Assembly: GCF_001005305.1 (NCBI RefSeq) | Contig: NZ_LBMH01000005.1 | Coordinates: forward strand, 124,001-188,000 | Reading direction: 5' to 3' | Length of the DNA stretch: 64,000 nucleotides | Origin: Kordia zhangzhouensis | Lineage (GTDB): Bacteria > Bacteroidota > Bacteroidia > Flavobacteriales > Flavobacteriaceae | Shown: positions 19,301 through 27,731 of the stretch, one piece after another | Numbering within the stretch: the stretch's first letter is position 1 | Layout of the letters: each line of letters begins with the position of its first letter | Program-made: the position numbers and the translations under genes | Notes under the pieces: generated by a model | What the model was told of the DNA's origin: nothing | The model's database searches: none | What the model saw: the letters and a program-made list of their open reading frames with translations, nothing else

Positions 19301-20244
19301 AGTGAGATATCATTACGATTTTCTATACCAGAATTTACGATTGTCGGTGCATTAACAGCTTGTGAGATGACTTCTGTCAATAAATTGGTTCTAAATGCTT
19401 TGTCATTAATCTCTGTGAGTGAAGCTGGAAATGTAACAGTTGTCAAGTTGTTGTTTTCAAACGCCTCTACTCCTATAATTTTTAATGTGTTTGGAAAAAC
19501 TACACTAGTCAAAGAAGCATTTTTAAAAGCCCTAATGTTTACCTCTTCAACTGTGTAGTTATCACTAAACACTGGTTCTTGAACGACTGCTGGAATGGCA
19601 ATTGTTTGTGCAGTATTTGTGCGTCCAAGTACCGAAACTCTATTTGGGTTTTTCCCTATCACTTTATATTGTAAATCGCCTGCTGTAAAGTCACCTCCAA
19701 GCGGAAATTCACCATTCACCGTTTTGAAACCTGTCCAACCTGCGTTGAAATAATCTTCTTCTGAACCATTAGGTACGGTTAAATCAATAGTGCTACGATT
19801 ACTAAATGAACTATTACTTATAGAAGCTGGCACAGTTCCTAAAGCAATAATTTCAACCAAACCGCCAAAAGCAAAAGCTTCTCCTTCAATAGTTGTAACA
19901 CTTGCTGGAAGCGTAATTGTGGTTAATCCACCATTATTTCTAAATGCACGAAACTTAATGGTGGTAATTGTATTGGGTAGTATTACACTGCTTGTCCCAT
20001 TTCTATACGCAGAGTTTCCTATAGTAGTAACAGTATACGTTATTCCATTGTCTGTTACTGTACTCGGAATGGTCAATGGCGAGCTACCATCACTTCCTCC
20101 TGTAACTTCTACTTCATTTGGATTGGTTGATAATACATTAAAATTAAACCCATTCACTGTAAATGTTTGTGATATTCCAATAGATAAACTAAAACTTGTA
20201 AGTATAATAGTTAAAATAATTTTTAATAGCCTTCCTCTTTTCAT
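16384..20244 (-). CDS. Giant BspA-type leucine-rich repeat surface protein
   Basis: This 1286-residue protein has a signal peptide (about 1-25). Six large modules follow, each with LRR_5-type repeats (LPNTITTIKFRAFRNN, IETIGVNAFRENQI style) and closed by a conserved strand ending in WTGF or WIGY plus ING-like residues. Repeats of this class occur in BspA-like adhesins. The last ~220 residues form another module: MRDNLRVAGLIPTTSPY, LLQRDGDVVDVNG, YFVAIRHRNHLGVMTA, then a duplicated NxDG/PGNFLNFSTF unit, ending QEQLPEN. No standard T9SS tail is present; this end module recurs in flavobacterial surface proteins as I recall. The next gene encodes a T9SS cargo. Role: probably adhesion, by inference. 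Confidence 0.88.
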   Translation of the reverse strand: MKRGRLLKIILTIILTSFSLSIGISQTFTVNGFNFNVLSTNPNEVEVTGGSDGSSPLTIPSTVTDNGITYTVTTIGNSAYRNGTSSVILPNTITTIKFRAFRNNGGLTTITLPASVTTIEGEAFAFGGLVEIIALGTVPASISNSSFSNRSTIDLTVPNGSEEDYFNAGWTGFKTVNGEFPLGGDFTAGDLQYKVIGKNPNRVSVLGRTNTAQTIAIPAVVQEPVFSDNYTVEEVNIRAFKNASLTSVVFPNTLKIIGVEAFENNNLTTVTFPASLTEINDKAFRTNLLTEVISQAVNAPTIVNSGIENRNDISLTIPNGSEANYVSANWTGFFSVNGTPEIGVNYSVDGFNYTTLNVSPNEARLNSGNASNTDLVIPSTVTKNGITLTTTVIKERAYRFDNLNSVVLPNLVETIEAEAFQGNNLTTITLPSTLTTINARAFRGNPLTFVEVLAITPPSVENSSIEDRNLIDLAVPNGLENTYIAAGWTGFRTINGNLFEGNVFEEGNFQYQVLSKNPNTVELLGQLTGAQNIVIPTTVTSSIGNNETFTIVSIGTAAFENANLSSVVMSNTITTISTRAFRNNNLTSITLPSNIETIGVNAFRENQIGNVSFPASLTTLGAFAFQSNALTSITIPSSITVIESNTFDGNLLTSITIPSNITSIGANAFIGNPLTSVTATSATPATVDSSSFGTRTMLPLTIIPDQATVINDYLNNGWTGFASINGTFNVGGQFIEGDFTYEVTSIAPETVKIINRVTTTQNITIPNTILETTTSTTFAITAIDNNAFQNTDITDVLIGSNISTIGVNAFATSSLATVEALGNTPATIDVTSFGTRENIALRVPTGAETAYENAGWTGFFSINGNGITVGNQFTFNAIRYEILSLSPNTLKAIGRDGDVPNGDFIFPELVSKGGIDFTITIIGNSAYRNRGVRTVSFPSTLTTIEFRAFRDNNNLLSVTIPENITTIGGEAFFGGGLREVISEGSTPASISNSSFGSRTNVDVFIPSGTTQAYENAGWIGYKSLIEQGTTILEPKVYLQGAFFNPTSGEETLMRDNLRVAGLIPTTSPYNDALTCNSNVFNATGNNAIVDWVFVELRDAVDNTTIVEGRSALLQRDGDVVDVNGLGILQFASPTSNYFVAIRHRNHLGVMTANVQLLTGNRVVLDFTNATNPITFGSNAQTIAAMPVGTLGMWAGNVNGDTIVQYSGTTPDAPEILSLVLNDPGNFLNFSTFIVSGYNTNDLTMDGSIQYEGVNPDAPFILQNVLAHPGNFLNFSTFQIQEQLPEN

Positions 20245-20360
20245 GGTCTTGAAGTTGTATGTTGTTATTATTTTGGTATATTCCTACGAAACATTGGTTC
20301 ATTTCTTTATTTAAAAATTAATTTTAGTTTGAGGCAAGACTAAAATTGAATATTACATGA

Positions 20361-20368
20361 CAAAAGTA
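20361..20368 (-). promoter_or_regulatory. Candidate -7 box for the LRR gene
   Basis: Read on the minus strand this is TACTTTTG (TAnnTTTG). The nearest TTG (20395-20397) is 26 bases upstream, slightly too far, so the call is weak. It implies a leader of roughly 110 bases. Confidence 0.3.
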
Positions 20369-20728
20369 GTTTCAAAGAGTTTTTATAGCTGTAACAATCC
20401 CGCATAATGCTGTTACATTTCCGACAAAATTGATTTATTTGAACAGAAGAGAGCATTTAAAAAGAATCTGATAATAAACACATTACACTAAAAAACAGCA
20501 TAAACTCATGTAGTAACAAGTAACATTCTCTATTGTTATTTAGTTAGGAAGTAAAACACTTGATTTTTTTTTTGTAATCCAATGAAAGAAGGCTATAAAA
20601 TATAAATATCTATACACAAAATGACGCCCATTTTTTGATTTCATACAAATTTAAACTCGAAACGTTCTCTTAATACACAGATAAACGTAAAACAATATTT
20701 CGCTAAAATTTCACTAACACAGCATTGA

Positions 20729-20736
20729 TAGTTTTG
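20729..20736 (+). promoter_or_regulatory. Candidate -7 box for the PhoX-like gene
   Basis: TAGTTTTG fits TAnnTTTG and lies 30 bases before the ATG at 20767. No -33 TTG is evident at the usual spacing. Confidence 0.4.
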
Positions 20737-20766
20737 TGCAACTAAAATTTGCAAACTAACAAATCG

Positions 20767-22233
20767 ATGAAAACTATTTCAAAATTTTTGGCACTTACCG
20801 GATTAATTGCGTTCGTGTCATGTGACAGTGATGATAATAATACTGTGACAAACCCAAATTCTAATAACGCTGTGATTGAACTAAAAAATCACTCTACAAC
20901 TCCTGCTTTTGTAACTCCTCAAGCAGAATTTAATACTATTGAAGTATATAGTATTTTAAGCTCTGAAGATACATTGCCACAATCACCAAACTTTGTGTAC
21001 GGAAGTATGGCAGATGGTTGTGGATTGTTAAGAAATAGCGATGGAACATTTACATTAATCAATAATATTGAGGCCGATTATTCAATTGCTCGCATTACTC
21101 TTGATGAAACTTTTAAACCCATCAAAGGAGAATATATTTTAAATTCTGATGCAACTGGAAACACAGCGCAATGTTCAGGTAGTTTGGCTACGCCAGAAGA
21201 ACATGGTTTTGGTCCTTTATATTTAAGCGGTGGCGAATGGGGAGCAATGCCTACCAACAATGTTTTTGTAGTTGATCCTTACAAATCTGCCAATGATGCA
21301 GGTGTTGCAGAGGTGTTGCCTGCTATGGGACAATGGACTATTGAAAATGCAGTTCCGCTACACAAAGATGCGTATGCTGGAAAAACTATCGTGATGATTG
21401 GTGACGATAGCCGCGGTGACGCTGGAGGACAGTTAGCCATGTATGTATCAAACACTGTTGGTGACTTACATGGAGGAAGCTTATACGGAATGAAGGTTGG
21501 TGACGGAACGGTTACTGATAAAGATTTACTTACAGGAACAGAATATACAGTAGAATTTGTTCAGTTAGAACAAACTACTTACAACGAATTAAACACAGAG
21601 AGTATTGCTAAAGGAGTAATGGCGTTTAACCGTGTAGAAGATATTGATTACAGAAAAGGTTCGCCTGCTGCGAATAGAGAAATCTATTTCAACGCAACAG
21701 GACATTCTTCAAACTCAGATACTCGTACAAAATACGGTCGTACTTACAAATTAGTATTAGACGAAAACAATCCATTAACAGGGAAATTAACCTTAGTGCT
21801 TGACGGTGATGACCTTGCAGGAACTGCAAAAACATTTCACAGTCCTGATAATATCTTGGTAACTGAAAACTATGCGTACATTCAAGAAGATCCAAACGGA
21901 TACGTAGATGATATGGTAAAACAGCACGATGCATATTTATATCAATACAATTTAAATACAGGAGAGTTGAAAGTAGTATTAGAATCTGCTCATAGAACTG
22001 TAGAAGCTGTTGATAATGGCTATGCTAGTTTTGACGATCGTTGGGGAAGATGGGAATTAACAGGGATGATTGATATTTCTGATGTAATTGGAGAACCTGA
22101 TACATTTTTACTCATCCAACAAGCACACTCGTGGAAAAATGATGCATTTCTAAATCCTGATGGTGCTGGAACAGATGCAAACAGCAACAATGAAGGCAGT
22201 ATTTTATTAGTCATAAAAGGATTAGCTAGATAA
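20767..22233 (+). CDS. PhoX/DUF839-like lipoprotein
   Basis: The ATG at 20767 yields 488 residues and a lipoprotein signal (LIAFVSC then DSDDNN); an upstream TTG at 20749 is rejected because it would sit before the signal. The body resembles DUF839/PhoX family proteins: VYGSMADGCGLLRNSDGTFTL, TIVMIGDDSRGDAGGQLAMYVS (in pieces), GTAKTFHSPDNI and RWGRWELTGMIDIS. PhoX enzymes are calcium/iron-dependent phosphatases; I did not identify each metal ligand, so activity is unproven. It is followed after 2 bp by an imelysin-like/peroxidase gene, giving a clear two-gene operon. Confidence 0.8.
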   Translation: MKTISKFLALTGLIAFVSCDSDDNNTVTNPNSNNAVIELKNHSTTPAFVTPQAEFNTIEVYSILSSEDTLPQSPNFVYGSMADGCGLLRNSDGTFTLINNIEADYSIARITLDETFKPIKGEYILNSDATGNTAQCSGSLATPEEHGFGPLYLSGGEWGAMPTNNVFVVDPYKSANDAGVAEVLPAMGQWTIENAVPLHKDAYAGKTIVMIGDDSRGDAGGQLAMYVSNTVGDLHGGSLYGMKVGDGTVTDKDLLTGTEYTVEFVQLEQTTYNELNTESIAKGVMAFNRVEDIDYRKGSPAANREIYFNATGHSSNSDTRTKYGRTYKLVLDENNPLTGKLTLVLDGDDLAGTAKTFHSPDNILVTENYAYIQEDPNGYVDDMVKQHDAYLYQYNLNTGELKVVLESAHRTVEAVDNGYASFDDRWGRWELTGMIDISDVIGEPDTFLLIQQAHSWKNDAFLNPDGAGTDANSNNEGSILLVIKGLAR

Positions 22234-22235
22234 CT

Positions 22236-24077
22236 ATGCAATATAAACTCAATCTAGGGAAAGAGGCTTCAATTGTAAGCCTCTTTCTGATATATATAAC
22301 GTGCCTGTTTTCTTGTAAAAACACCGTAGAAACTACACCAGTTCCAACAAATACAAGTGAAACAGTTATTACCGCAATCAAAGCACAATTTGCGAACGAT
22401 TTGGAATTGTGTATTCAAAATGTGGCATCATTACAAAAAGCTATTTCAATAGACAGTATTGAATACTATTTTAAAAAATCTCGTTTAACTTTTAAACGAT
22501 TGGAACCTATTTTGTCTTTTTATAATAGTGCTAATTATTATGGACTAAATAAGGCTAACTTACCTAAAATTGACGAAGGTGATAATGCAGAAAAAGTGAT
22601 TGAAGCTTCGGGTTTTCAAGCGCTAGAAGAAGCTATCACAGCTACAAAAATTGATACTACCATTGTACATTCGTATGCAAATGATATTTATCGAAAATTG
22701 CGATTGGAACAAAAGCACAATTCAATCTTAAAACATACCGACTATAAATTTTTATGGTTAACACGACAAGCTTTGGTTCGTGTAATGTCTTTAGGAATTT
22801 CAGGATTTGATTCGCCTGTATTATTACATTCTATTCCTGAAAACAGAGAAGTTTTTGTGAGTTTGGAAACATATTTTAAGCTCTATGCATCACACTTTAA
22901 AAATCAAAAGTTATATCAAGATTGGATTCATGCGTTGCAAGCTGCACAAAATGCTTTTGATGAAGCAGAAGATTTTGATTCGTTTGATCGGTATACATTT
23001 ATCAAAGATCATTTGCATCCAATGCTTTCATTATGGAATCAAACTGTGACCGATTGGCAAGTAGAATTTCCTTTACAACAAAAATTGAATTATGGAATTG
23101 ATTCATTTTTTGCAGAAGAAACATTCAACGCCAATGCATTCAAACCAAGTTACAGTCCAAAAATAACACCTGAAATTGCACAATTAGGAAAAGACTTGTT
23201 CTTTGATGCTTCACTTTCAGAATCAGGAACTATGAGTTGCGCAACCTGTCACCAACCCGAAAAAGCATTTACAGATGGATTACGCTTTTCAGTCGATAAT
23301 CAAGGAAATATGGTACAACGCAACTCTCCTACACTATTATATGCGAGTTTACAGCAAGCACAATTTTACGATGCACGTGTTACAAACTTGGAAAATCAGA
23401 TTTTAGATGTAATCAACAATGAAAAAGAATTTCATGCCAATACCGAAATGATTATTGGCAAATTAATGAACAATTTAGCATATACAGAACGTTTTAAAAA
23501 GTTGTACAAACAAGGAATTGATCATAAATCTGTTCGGAATGCAATTGCAACGTACATACGAACATTGACTCCGTTCAATTCTAAATTTGATAGAAATATT
23601 TCTAGAAAAGAAACCTCGCTTACTGCAGAAGAAGTACTGGGTTTTAATTTATTTATGGGAAAAGCAAAATGTGCGACGTGTCACTTTGCTCCTATTTTCA
23701 ATGGAACAGTTCCTCCGTATTTTGCTGAAAGTGAATTGGAAGTATTAGGAGTTCCCAATACAAAAATCTGGGAAAATGCAACTATTGATGACGACCTAGG
23801 GCGTTATCATTATGCAAAAGTAGCATTAAAAAAATATGCATTTAAAACACCAACTGTGAGAAATAGTTCCCAAACAGCTCCTTATATGCACAATGGTGTT
23901 TACGATACACTTGAAGAAGTATTGAAATTTTACAATCTTGGCGGTGGCGCAGGCATCGGAATTAAACTAGAAAATCAAACACTTCCTGCCGATTCATTAC
24001 ATCTTTCTAATCAAGAAATACAAGCAATTATTTCTTTTATGTATACACTAGAAGATCAATTGGAAAAAAGTTTATAA
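22236..24077 (+). CDS. Imelysin-like/di-heme cytochrome c peroxidase (MauG family) fusion lipoprotein
   Basis: This 613-residue protein begins with a lipoprotein signal (CLFSC, Cys27). Residues ~45-290 look like an all-helical imelysin-type domain; the usual GxHxxE motif appears as GFQALE (126-131), with glutamine for histidine. Residues ~305-613 are a di-heme peroxidase domain with heme motifs CATCH at 335-339 and 479-483, GKDLFFDASLSESGTMS before the first, and KTPTVRNSSQTAPYMHNG and LEEVLKFYNLGGG near the end. It should act in the periplasm on peroxide or as a MauG-like oxidase. It is translationally close (2 bp) to the PhoX-like gene and its stop overlaps that of the convergent gene by 6 bases. 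Confidence 0.87.
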   Translation: MQYKLNLGKEASIVSLFLIYITCLFSCKNTVETTPVPTNTSETVITAIKAQFANDLELCIQNVASLQKAISIDSIEYYFKKSRLTFKRLEPILSFYNSANYYGLNKANLPKIDEGDNAEKVIEASGFQALEEAITATKIDTTIVHSYANDIYRKLRLEQKHNSILKHTDYKFLWLTRQALVRVMSLGISGFDSPVLLHSIPENREVFVSLETYFKLYASHFKNQKLYQDWIHALQAAQNAFDEAEDFDSFDRYTFIKDHLHPMLSLWNQTVTDWQVEFPLQQKLNYGIDSFFAEETFNANAFKPSYSPKITPEIAQLGKDLFFDASLSESGTMSCATCHQPEKAFTDGLRFSVDNQGNMVQRNSPTLLYASLQQAQFYDARVTNLENQILDVINNEKEFHANTEMIIGKLMNNLAYTERFKKLYKQGIDHKSVRNAIATYIRTLTPFNSKFDRNISRKETSLTAEEVLGFNLFMGKAKCATCHFAPIFNGTVPPYFAESELEVLGVPNTKIWENATIDDDLGRYHYAKVALKKYAFKTPTVRNSSQTAPYMHNGVYDTLEEVLKFYNLGGGAGIGIKLENQTLPADSLHLSNQEIQAIISFMYTLEDQLEKSL

Positions 24078-25082
24078 ATTATAATCCAATGGCAATGTAT
24101 TTGCTATACGTTTATTTCCCAACACACCTCCAAAAGAGACTCTTTTTGGAGGTGAATAGTTGCCATATTTATTAATCGTAAATTCTTTGTTTTCATCTAA
24201 AATAGTCATGAATGATTTTTGAAAACGATTGTACACGATTACTAAACGTTCTGCCTCAAGTTTTACATGGGTATTTTCGCCTTCTTTTTTAATGTCAAAA
24301 TATTTATAAGGAGGCACAATAAAACCTTTGTGAAAGACTTGAAAACCATTTTCTTTCAATTGTCTATTTGCCAACGATCGCATAAAATATAACACAGATT
24401 GTCCGTATTCTTTTTCTCGTGCTTTTCTATGTTTTCTACGTAGTTTTTTATGTAATTCACTATAAAAACTGGACCCTTCTACATATACACTTTTGGTAAG
24501 TACAATACCTGAAAAAGTTTCCTGTAATTGCGCGGAAAACTCTTCTATATTGTATGATACATGATACCCTAAATACTTGTTTCGAATACGTATTGGTTTA
24601 TCTGCGTAGGCATTCAAGGTTTGCGTCGCAGGATTGTAGACCAATTTGATATCATCTTCATTTAAAATTTCACATTCTTTAGGATCAATCGTTTTTCCGA
24701 TAAATTCACGTTTAAAAATCTCTAATTTCTGTTTGCGCGACCACGGATCATTTTCTATATACACTGTTTCCAATGATTGTGGCTTTTGAATTAGATAAAT
24801 AGTCACATCATTTTCCAGCTTCCGCACGTCAAACAATTGGGTTTCATATCCTAAATAACTAACAATAAGAGGTGATTTGGTAGATGGTTGATAGTGAATC
24901 GAAAATTTTCCGTTCATATCAGTTGCAGTTCCATTGGTAGTTCCATCAAAATAGATAGAAACACCATATAAAGGTTCTTTTGATTTATGGTCTACAATAG
25001 TTCCCTGTAAAGTTTGTGCTTGTAGATATCCGCAAAAAAAGAAAATAGTGCTGAATATGAATTGTATAGGGTTTTTATACAT
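24072..25082 (-). CDS. Secreted carboxypeptidase-regulatory-like domain protein
   Basis: The ATG at 25082 (336 residues) gives a clean signal peptide (ending LQAQ); the longer frame from 25142 adds 20 residues before it. Residues ~24-105 are a CarboxypepD_reg-like Ig fold (LQGTIVDHKSKEPLYGVSI, ATDMNGKFSIHY, SYLGYETQ). The remaining ~230 residues (SYNIEEFSAQ, SFYSELHKKLRRKHRKAREK) match the uncharacterised periplasmic proteins usually found after such a domain in Bacteroidota. It is divergent from the TIGR02757 gene. Function unknown. Confidence 0.78.
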   Translation of the reverse strand: MYKNPIQFIFSTIFFFCGYLQAQTLQGTIVDHKSKEPLYGVSIYFDGTTNGTATDMNGKFSIHYQPSTKSPLIVSYLGYETQLFDVRKLENDVTIYLIQKPQSLETVYIENDPWSRKQKLEIFKREFIGKTIDPKECEILNEDDIKLVYNPATQTLNAYADKPIRIRNKYLGYHVSYNIEEFSAQLQETFSGIVLTKSVYVEGSSFYSELHKKLRRKHRKAREKEYGQSVLYFMRSLANRQLKENGFQVFHKGFIVPPYKYFDIKKEGENTHVKLEAERLVIVYNRFQKSFMTILDENKEFTINKYGNYSPPKRVSFGGVLGNKRIANTLPLDYNL

Positions 25083-25090
25083 AGTTATGG

Positions 25091-25122
25091 TTGATTGGAG
25101 ATAAAAATAATAATTATTTTTG
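25091..25122 (+). promoter_or_regulatory. Promoter of the TIGR02757 gene
   Basis: -7 box TATTTTTG at 25115-25122, with two TTG candidates for -33 at 25091-25093 (21-base spacer) and 25095-25097 (17-base spacer). The box is 25 bases before the ATG at 25148. Confidence 0.6.
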
Positions 25123-25147
25123 CTCAACAATAAATATGCCATATTAG

Positions 25148-25909
25148 ATGAATCTAACTGAGCTACAATCTTTTCTCGACGAAAAAGTAATTGAATTCAA
25201 TCAGCCTAAATTTGTGGGAAGTGATCCTATTCAAATTCCACATCAATTTCAACAAAAAGAAGACATCGAGATTGCAGGTTTTTTAACAGCTACTATTGCC
25301 TGGGGAAATCGTACGATGATTATTAATAATTCCAACAAAATGATGGTGCTACTCGGTAATTCTCCCTATGATTTTGTAATGAATCATACCGAAGACGACT
25401 TGGAAAAATTGAAAATGTTTGTACATAGAACTTTCAACGGAACTGATTTGATTTTTTTTATCAAGTCTTTGCAAAATATTTATCAAAATTACGGTGGACT
25501 GGAAGCGGTTTTTGCCAATGCAAAAGCAGAGAATTTGCAAGACTCTATTTCAGAATTTAAAGAAGTTTTTTTTAGCATTCCGCATCCTGAACGAACTCGC
25601 AAACATGTGTCTGACCCAAAAAAAGGAAGTGCTGCTAAACGAATCAATATGTTTTTACGTTGGATGGTGCGTAATGACAACACCGGCGTTGATCTTGGTA
25701 TATGGAAATCGTTATCTCCTTCTCAATTATCATGTCCGTTAGATGTACATTCTGGAAATGTAGCTAGAAAGCTTGGTCTTTTAAAACGAAAGCAAAATGA
25801 CGCCAAAGCATTACTAGAGTTAGATACTACTTTACGAAAACTTGACCCAAATGATCCTGTAAAATATGATTTTGCACTGTTTGGCTTAGGAGTCTTTGAA
25901 AAGTTTTAA
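25148..25909 (+). CDS. TIGR02757 family protein
   Basis: The 253-residue cytoplasmic protein matches the TIGR02757 family by FLTATIAWGNRTMI, RTFNGTDLIFFI, SDPKKGSAAKRINMFLRWMVR and SPSQLSCPLDVHSGNVARKLGLL. The family is widespread in Bacteroidota. The C-terminal half resembles helix-hairpin-helix DNA glycosylases, and the aspartate in CPLDVH fills the place of their catalytic aspartate, so a DNA repair or nucleic-acid role is plausible but unproven. It is monocistronic with a good promoter and a hairpin terminator. Confidence 0.87.
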   Translation: MNLTELQSFLDEKVIEFNQPKFVGSDPIQIPHQFQQKEDIEIAGFLTATIAWGNRTMIINNSNKMMVLLGNSPYDFVMNHTEDDLEKLKMFVHRTFNGTDLIFFIKSLQNIYQNYGGLEAVFANAKAENLQDSISEFKEVFFSIPHPERTRKHVSDPKKGSAAKRINMFLRWMVRNDNTGVDLGIWKSLSPSQLSCPLDVHSGNVARKLGLLKRKQNDAKALLELDTTLRKLDPNDPVKYDFALFGLGVFEKF

Positions 25910-25924
25910 ACATTTTTTTATAAA

Positions 25925-25950
25925 AAAACCTCATCTAGCGACGAGGTTTT
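25925..25950. terminator. Bidirectional terminator
   Basis: Arms AAAACCTC (25925-25932) and GAGGTTTT (25943-25950) sit between convergent genes. On the minus strand it is followed by a T-run, so it should serve the minus-strand gene at 25975 as well as the TIGR02757 gene. Confidence 0.7.
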
Positions 25951-25974
25951 CTATTTATTATATGAAATTAAAAA

Positions 25975-26400
25975 TTATTTTACACGATTAAAAACAATTG
26001 CATCTACTGAAAAATCTGTAGGTCTGCCTGCACCTCCTCCAAATCGTAATGCCATTTGCATTTCATTTCTTGATTTCATGTTGATAATACCTTTTAAACG
26101 TCCCATTTCCTCGTTGTCTTTGTTATCTACAATAATAAAATCAATAGAAGCTGGTGAAGTTCCATAATTTACAGTGTATTTCATTGCCGCATTAACTCCT
26201 TGATGATTGTATGATTTTCCTCCCATTGTTTGACCATTAAACTCAAATGTGGCATAACCTTCACTGGTCAATGTAAGGTATCCTATATCTCCTTTGTCCT
26301 TTCCTTTCCATCTTCCTACATGTTCTCCTTCTGGTGCTGTAAATGAGAATAAGAAAAATAAAGTAGCAAGAGCAAAACACAGTTTTTTCAAAATTTTCAT
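25975..26400 (-). CDS. Small secreted protein, hypothetical
   Basis: This 141-residue protein has a signal peptide (about 1-21, ALATLFFLFSFTAP). The mature part is beta-rich (GRWKGKDKGDIGYLTLTSEG, YATFEFNGQTMGG, IDFIIVDNKDNEEMGRLKG) and resembles lipocalin-like small envelope proteins in general pattern, but I do not recognise a named family. It lies 56 bp after the patatin-like gene on the same strand and could be co-transcribed with it. Confidence 0.65.
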   Translation of the reverse strand: MKILKKLCFALATLFFLFSFTAPEGEHVGRWKGKDKGDIGYLTLTSEGYATFEFNGQTMGGKSYNHQGVNAAMKYTVNYGTSPASIDFIIVDNKDNEEMGRLKGIINMKSRNEMQMALRFGGGAGRPTDFSVDAIVFNRVK

Positions 26401-26456
26401 AATTAGATTTTTAATACATTTTATGAGAACAAGATAAACTAATATTTTTGAAAAGA

Positions 26457-27731
26457 CTAATGATATTGATGAATCAAATTTTTCAACTTAGTATATTCTG
26501 CCACTCCAATAGAATCCTGAGTTATGTAATGAATTGTTGCTTGCTGTAGTTGTCCTACTACGCTACAATCAAATGATTGATTGATATTTTGTGGTAACAT
26601 GGGCTGAATTCGAACACCATCTTTTATAGCACTTGTTTGAATCATATTTTCCAGTTGACTATCGGCTGTAAATTGATTTGCAAACATTAATAATTCAATC
26701 AAGCGACCACGACCTGCATCATCTTCAGCAAGATTGTACAAATCTTCTACAATCCAATTGGTGGAATTCCAAAATCCATACTTCTGTCCATAAGGTTGGT
26801 AATTTACCGCTTGATTAGTTACTCCTACACCTCCATTAAACGGGTTAATTCCACAACCTAATGAAATTGCCACCACATTGTCCAAAGTACCTTGTCGCTT
26901 TCGGATAAACTCTAGTCCCGTAATTACAGGATTATTTGTGACCACTCCTCCATCAATTACCCATTTTTCATCTGCAGACGATCTTTTGTGTTTTCCTCCT
27001 CCAACATTAGCAATTGGAAAAAATATTGGTGCCGCACTCGTTCCTCTAGCAGCTTCCCAAACATAGTAGTTTTCATTAATAGATGAATTAATTGCTTTAC
27101 TCCATGTAAATTGATATGGTCCATAATCTACTCCTTTGGTTACACTTGTATGCTTACCTCCATTACTATTTACAATGTAACAAGTAGTAAATACTTCACG
27201 AACTCTACTATTTGGTAGGTTTACCATATTATCGTGAGCCTGTTTCATTGTATAAGATTGCCCTACTAGTCCTTGTAAAAATGGTTCAATTCCAACTGAA
27301 GGAGAGCCGCCACTTTCCGCATAATAATATGGTCCTGTTTGGTATTTATTTGGATAAAGAATTTCTCCGCAGTTTTGCAAATATATTTGTTGAATTTCCG
27401 CAGCAGTTCTTGGTACTGTGGCACGTGTACTACTTGGAAGTTTTGGAGTAGTTAACCCAATAGAGATTATTCCTCCCGTAGAAGTTCCTCCTATTACATC
27501 AAATAGTTCATAAATTGGTTTCCCTAAATCTTTTTCTAGTTGTGCTAAAATGGTTGCAGGAACAATTCCCTTCACACCTCCACCATCAATAGATAAAAAC
27601 AATGTATATTTCCTTACCGCTTCCTCTCCTACTAAAGTGTCTGTTTGCTCTGAGTCTTCTTTCGTGGTGTTACAGCATAAAAGTAACATAGTAAAACCCA
27701 ACAAAAAAAGTGCTTTTAACGTTGATTTCAT
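26457..27731 (-). CDS. Patatin-like phospholipase lipoprotein
   Basis: The 424-residue protein has a lipoprotein signal (LLLCC, Cys19/20, then NTTKEDS). Patatin catalytic features are complete: oxyanion motif DGGGVKG (49-55... DGGGxxG), nucleophile elbow GTSTG with Ser84, and the DGG motif with Asp260 in WVIDGGVVTNNP. Such enzymes cleave acyl chains from phospholipids or other lipids. Anchored by a lipid, it should act in the periplasm or at the outer membrane surface. No partner gene is evident other than the small secreted protein downstream. Confidence 0.92.
   Translation of the reverse strand: MKSTLKALFLLGFTMLLLCCNTTKEDSEQTDTLVGEEAVRKYTLFLSIDGGGVKGIVPATILAQLEKDLGKPIYELFDVIGGTSTGGIISIGLTTPKLPSSTRATVPRTAAEIQQIYLQNCGEILYPNKYQTGPYYYAESGGSPSVGIEPFLQGLVGQSYTMKQAHDNMVNLPNSRVREVFTTCYIVNSNGGKHTSVTKGVDYGPYQFTWSKAINSSINENYYVWEAARGTSAAPIFFPIANVGGGKHKRSSADEKWVIDGGVVTNNPVITGLEFIRKRQGTLDNVVAISLGCGINPFNGGVGVTNQAVNYQPYGQKYGFWNSTNWIVEDLYNLAEDDAGRGRLIELLMFANQFTADSQLENMIQTSAIKDGVRIQPMLPQNINQSFDCSVVGQLQQATIHYITQDSIGVAEYTKLKNLIHQYH

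Larger units (their letters stand above)
20245..20766. other. Divergent intergenic region, about 520 bp
   Basis: This gap separates the minus-strand LRR gene from the plus-strand PhoX-like gene. It is very AT-rich and has no credible coding frame. TACTTTTG (minus strand, 20361-20368) and TAGTTTTG (plus strand, 20729-20736) fit TAnnTTTG -7 boxes for the two directions. No RNA gene or strong hairpin was recognised. Confidence 0.5.

Noticed and set aside
16418-20314. Several long plus-strand frames opposite the LRR gene
   Set aside because: They mirror the repetitive antisense strand and show no signal, domain or start context; the minus-strand frame explains the sequence.
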